The notes under the pieces are model-generated. The model saw only the letters and a program-made list of their open reading frames with translations. It made no database searches and was not told the DNA's origin. Position numbers and translations under genes: made by a program. From assembly GCA_003167555.1 (NCBI GenBank), contig PMSN01000014.1:124001-188000 (forward strand): 64,000 bases of DNA. Reading direction: 5' to 3'. Below are positions 61,601-64,000 of this stretch, piece by piece (within the stretch, counting starts at the first letter, position 1; every line of letters starts with the position of its first letter). The stretch comes from Spartobacteria bacterium (GTDB taxonomy: Bacteria > Verrucomicrobiota > Verrucomicrobiia > Chthoniobacterales > UBA10450).

Positions 61601-61867
61601 GCGCTCGGCCCTTCCACCGGCGTCCCCGGCGCGATGGCCGATCCCACTCTGGAGTTGCACGACGGAAACGGAGCGTTGCTGGAAGCGAATGATAACTGGG
61701 TCGATAGCCCGAACAAACAAGCGATCATCGACAGCACCATCCCGCCCCCGAATAACGCGGAATCGGCCATCGTGCGGATATTAACTCCAGGCAACTACAC
61801 CGCCATTGTGCGCGGCGCGAATAACTCTATCGGCATCGCGGTCGTGGAAGTTTACGCGTTGAACTAG
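58616..61867 (+). CDS. Secreted kelch-array protein 2 with tandem C-terminal modules
   Basis: A 1083-residue paralogue of the preceding protein. The signal peptide MKHAAFFSFVRATSKAALFA then GAPFTFSNTGNLAHARDNHSATLL is followed by about 14 kelch units and the same E-set-like sandwich (PSTLTLGGSLALTGTRFQGI...GPALVTVFTNGIPSNARYLVV). It joins directly to the C-terminal modules without the Ig-like domain and PTPTP linker of kelch protein 1. Unit 7 of the array (LVAAGFNGANTGTAKYLASAELYD) corresponds to the same unit in the paralogue, so the array was duplicated as a block. The gene lies 7 nt after the previous stop, indicating co-transcription. Confidence 0.88.
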   Translation: MKHAAFFSFVRATSKAALFAAAATLLYAPSAAGAPFTFSNTGNLAHARDNHSATLLSNGKVLIAGGYNGNPLATAELYDPASGTWAATGNLVAARYNHTATLLPNGKVLVAGGQINGGSLATAELYDPASGTWAATGSLANARYGQTATLLSNGKVLVAGGFNPSSSYLASAELYDPASGNWTGTGSLVTTRYLHTATLLPNGNVLVAGGQGSANGSTLKSAELYNPANATWSTTNNLVSARYSHTATLLPNGKVLVAGGQNPSALASAELYDPANATWSTTGNLASARYTHTATLLPNGKVLVAGGFNTGYLTSAELYDPAGGTWSTTGTLAAARSNQTATLLPSGSVLVAAGFNGANTGTAKYLASAELYDPASGNWTGTGSLGASRAAHTATFLPNGKVLVAGGVETNASGGGLKSAELYDPASGNWAATGSLATGRAGHTATLLSNGKVLVAGAGFNSLASAELYDPASGTWTATGSLANGRSSHTATLLPNGKVLVAGGSQPSANHGDPEALESAELYDPASGVWSETGSLAAARYSHTATLLPNGKVLVAGGVNANGFPASAELYNPATGSWTPADSLKTPRSNATATLLPNGKVLVAGGYDTNNNHIGVAELYDPASDAWTATGSLIKPRAYHTATLLPDGKVLVAGGQSDDSFEPSAELYDPASRIWTQTGSLTVARDVHTATLLANGRVLAVGGEGFPAQTLTSAELYDEGLGFIPVWQPQITTAPSTLTLGGSLALTGTRFQGISPASGGNFQDSSTNYPLVQLRNVDSSQVTFLPVSPATGWSNTAFTSTPVTGFPAGPALVTVFTNGIPSNARYLVVVPPTVLANISTRLLVGTGDNVLIGGFIVTGTQTKKVLIRAIGPSLPLGGVLADPILELYQGSTLLESNDNWMDSANKQAIIDSGAAPLNNLESAIVRSVPPGNYTAIERGVNNGTGIGVVEAYDLDTSANSKLANISTRGLVQTGDNVLFAGTIVVGQASQKVIIRALGPSTGVPGAMADPTLELHDGNGALLEANDNWVDSPNKQAIIDSTIPPPNNAESAIVRILTPGNYTAIVRGANNSIGIAVVEVYALN
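61107..61867 (+). repeat. Tandem C-terminal module DNA, copy 3 of 3
   Basis: Third copy, encoding the end of kelch protein 2. It matches copy 2 in the first half ([19 protein letters not shown]) and copy 1 in parts of the second half ([21 protein letters not shown]), a mosaic pattern expected from gene conversion. Confidence 0.95.
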
Positions 61868-61939
61868 ACCTGAGTTTATTAGGGATGTGATTACTAGGTT
61901 CCAATCCGGCGGAATAAAGTTGGCAGCAGGCTGGCGCTT

Positions 61940-64000
61940 ATGAAAACCACTGGTCTCCGCCTCTTAATTCTCACCGGGATCCATTGCTGGGGTCTCTTTA
62001 CGGCGATGGGTGCGCCGTTTACTTTCACCAGCACAGGTAATCTGGCGCAGGGACGCACTCTTCACACGAGTACCTTGTTGCAAAACGGGAAGGTGTTGGT
62101 CGCCGGAGGAGCTAACCCGGGCATCGTGGGCACCGCGGAACTCTACGACCCGTTGATCGGGACCTGGTCGGCGACGGGCAATCTGATAACTCCGCGCGAG
62201 GCTCACACCGCGACGATGTTGCGCAACGGCGCGGTGCTCGTCACCGGAGGGGTTGGCGCCAGTAATACCGTTCTCACCACCGCGGAACTCTACGATCCAG
62301 CGACGGGGAAATGGAAAGCGACCGGCAATCTCGCGAGCGCACGCTATGCCCATACCGCCACCTTGCTCCCTAACGGCAAGGTGCTGGTCGCAGGAGGATA
62401 CGCCACCAACGGCTTTCAAGGCACCGCGGAACTCTACGATCCGGCGACCGGGACTTGGACGGCAACCGGCAGCCTCATCACGGCGCGGGATAATCACACG
62501 GCGACCCTGCTCTCTAGTGGCAAGGTGCTCGTCGCGGGAGGACAAGGCAACGTTACGGGCGGCACTTTGAACACGGCGGAGCTTTATGATCCGGCGAGCG
62601 GGATGTGGGCAGTTACCGGGAGTCTTGGCAGCGCCCGTTGTTTTCACACGGCGACGTTGCTTTCCAGCGGCAAGGTGCTCGTCGCAGCAGGACAAAACGG
62701 CGGCGCCGTGGGATCAGCGGAGCTTTATAATCCGGCGAGCGGGACATGGAATACGACCCCCAATCCGGTCAATTCCCGTTACAGTCACACGGCAACCTTG
62801 TTGCCTAATGGGATGGTGCTGGTGGCGGGAGGAACTGACGGCACGAATTCTTTAGCCAGCGCGGAGCTTTACAGTCCGGGCCAAGGCGCCAACGGCGCCT
62901 GGACCGCAACCGCCAACCTGGTGATCCCCCGTTCTAATCAGACCGCGACCCTGCTGCCTACTGGCAGCATACTCTTCGCGGCTGGGTTCGACGGTTTTCA
63001 AAAAATTCAGAGCGCCAAATATCTGGCCAGCGCCGAGCTGTACGATCCTGCGAGTAGCGGGGGCTGGGGGAGCCCGCCGGTGATGGCAACACCACGCGAA
63101 GAGCACACCGCAACGATGCTGGCCAATGGCCAGCTGCTGGTCGCGGGCGGGCTGAACGGCAGCGGCGCGCTGGCGAGCGGGGAGCTCTTCGATGTGGTAA
63201 AAGAGCAATGGACGGCCACAGGCAACCTCAACACCGCGCGCTATGGTCACACGGCGACGTTACTACCCAATGGACAGGTCCTGGTCGCAGCGGGAAGTGA
63301 CAGCGGTGTCAATGCTCTCGCGAGCGCGGAACTGTATGACCCGGCAAGCGGGAAATGGACGGCCACGGCGGGCAATCTCAACACCGCGCGCGCTGAGCAT
63401 ACGGCGACTTTGCTGCCCAACGGTCAGGTGCTCGTCGCAGCAGGATCTAATAGCAGTCACCAATTTTCCACGAGCGCGGAACTGTATAACCCGGCGAGTG
63501 GAACGTGGTCGGCAACCGGCAGCTTAGCCACCGCCCGCGGGTTGCATACGGCCACTTTGCTACCCAATGGCAAGGTACTGGTTACAGGAGGATTTGACAT
63601 CAATTTCAATGTTTCCGCGAGCGCGGAACTGTATGACCCGGCAAGCGGGAAATGGACGGCCACGAACAACCTCAATACCGCGCGCCGAAATCACACGGCG
63701 ACGCTGCTCTCCAACGGAAAGGTGTTAATCGCGGGAGGGTCTGGAACCAACGACAATTTCGGTCAACTGGCGAGTGCGGAGCTGTACGATCCAGCGAGCG
63801 GCACGTGGACGGTAACCGGCAGTCTCGCCACCGCCCGCGACTTCGCAACGGCTACACTACTTCCCAACGGGAAAGTGCTGATCGCATGCGGGCTAGGAAA
63901 CAATACTGGCGCTCTTGCGAGTGCGGAGACATACGACCCGGGAAGCGGTAAATGGACGTCCGCGGGCAACCTCACCGTTGCGCGCTCTGAGCACACGGCG
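61940..64000 (+). CDS. Secreted kelch-array protein 3 (3' end outside window)
   Basis: 687 codons are open to the window edge. The signal peptide MKTTGLRLLILTGIHCWGLF then TAMGAPFTFTSTGNLAQGRT resembles that of kelch protein 1 (MKTLCLRLSILAAIHWCSLF) more than that of protein 2. About 13 kelch units are visible with the same HTATLLPNGKVLVAGG...AELYDPASGTW pattern. Units 6-8 are irregular (AELYSPGQGANGAW, FAAGFDGFQKIQSAKYLASAELYD, GELFDVVKEQW). A 72-nt intergenic gap to protein 2 lacks the CCATAAA spacer seen before the other genes. C-terminal modules are expected but not in view. Confidence 0.87.
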   Translation, partial: MKTTGLRLLILTGIHCWGLFTAMGAPFTFTSTGNLAQGRTLHTSTLLQNGKVLVAGGANPGIVGTAELYDPLIGTWSATGNLITPREAHTATMLRNGAVLVTGGVGASNTVLTTAELYDPATGKWKATGNLASARYAHTATLLPNGKVLVAGGYATNGFQGTAELYDPATGTWTATGSLITARDNHTATLLSSGKVLVAGGQGNVTGGTLNTAELYDPASGMWAVTGSLGSARCFHTATLLSSGKVLVAAGQNGGAVGSAELYNPASGTWNTTPNPVNSRYSHTATLLPNGMVLVAGGTDGTNSLASAELYSPGQGANGAWTATANLVIPRSNQTATLLPTGSILFAAGFDGFQKIQSAKYLASAELYDPASSGGWGSPPVMATPREEHTATMLANGQLLVAGGLNGSGALASGELFDVVKEQWTATGNLNTARYGHTATLLPNGQVLVAAGSDSGVNALASAELYDPASGKWTATAGNLNTARAEHTATLLPNGQVLVAAGSNSSHQFSTSAELYNPASGTWSATGSLATARGLHTATLLPNGKVLVTGGFDINFNVSASAELYDPASGKWTATNNLNTARRNHTATLLSNGKVLIAGGSGTNDNFGQLASAELYDPASGTWTVTGSLATARDFATATLLPNGKVLIACGLGNNTGALASAETYDPGSGKWTSAGNLTVARSEHTA

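Noticed and set aside
55267-62695. Several minus-strand frames in the kelch genes (up to 284 codons)
   Set aside because: Antisense of repetitive coding DNA; they repeat the same antisense motif and start at arbitrary codons.
54988-64000. Regular repeats about 150 bp apart, considered as CRISPR or satellite DNA
   Set aside because: The periodicity is that of kelch units within long open frames; repeats vary at codon third positions, and there are no short spacers or cas genes.

Overview
The window looks like chromosome from a GC-rich Verrucomicrobiota bacterium, probably a soil member of the Chthoniobacterales/Spartobacteria. This is inferred from content: a deoxyhypusine-synthase-like gene, ECF sigma factors paired with Ser/Thr kinases, giant secreted beta-proteins ending in a tandem GDNVLIGGF...GPSL module, PTPTP linkers, and palindromic repeats in almost every intergenic space. 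No rRNA gene is present to settle the taxon.\n\nLayout. 1-5.3 kb: recA 3' end, alaS (with two in-frame insertions), a DUF3667 membrane protein and YebC. 5.4-12.3 kb: single housekeeping or stress genes (amino-acid permease, VOC protein, DUF5069, GH26-like secreted hydrolase, OsmC, deoxyhypusine-synthase-like enzyme, HldD). 12.3-14.6 kb: a cobalamin riboswitch ahead of a BtuB-like receptor. 14.5-23.9 kb: kinase plus ECF sigma, divergent from a 1992-residue secreted protein. 24-28.7 kb: hybrid sensor kinase and a peptidoglycan-binding protein, between two copies of the rmuC 5' region, then rmuC. 29-41.1 kb: DUF885 hydrolase, S41 peptidase, TsaD, prenyl synthase, sigma plus VWA/anti-sigma-like protein, a small two-gene unit, a DMT exporter and two TPR proteins.\n\n41.2-44.4 kb is the conserved translation/transcription block tRNA-Thr, tuf, tRNA-Trp, secE, nusG, rplK. 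It does not continue into rplA-rplJ-rplL-rpoBC. Instead the last 42 bases of rplK recur perfectly 1066 bp downstream, bracketing three small AT-richer genes. This has the architecture of a small element integrated at the 3' end of rplK. 45.5-64 kb: a second DUF885 gene, then a co-directional series of ECF sigma factor, Ser/Thr kinase with TolB-like/TPR output region, a CSLREA/choice-of-anchor beta-helix protein, and three kelch-array proteins, the last running off the window.\n\nThe most system-like observation is that the ECF sigma + Ser/Thr kinase + giant secreted protein cassette occurs twice, and that the giant proteins share one tandem C-terminal module. In the 51-62 kb cluster the DNA for this module is nearly identical in three copies. 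Together with a stranded signal-peptide leader, a stranded delta-60 fragment, duplicated kelch blocks and remnants beside the sensor kinase, this suggests a surface-protein locus that evolves by recombination. Function is not shown by the sequence.
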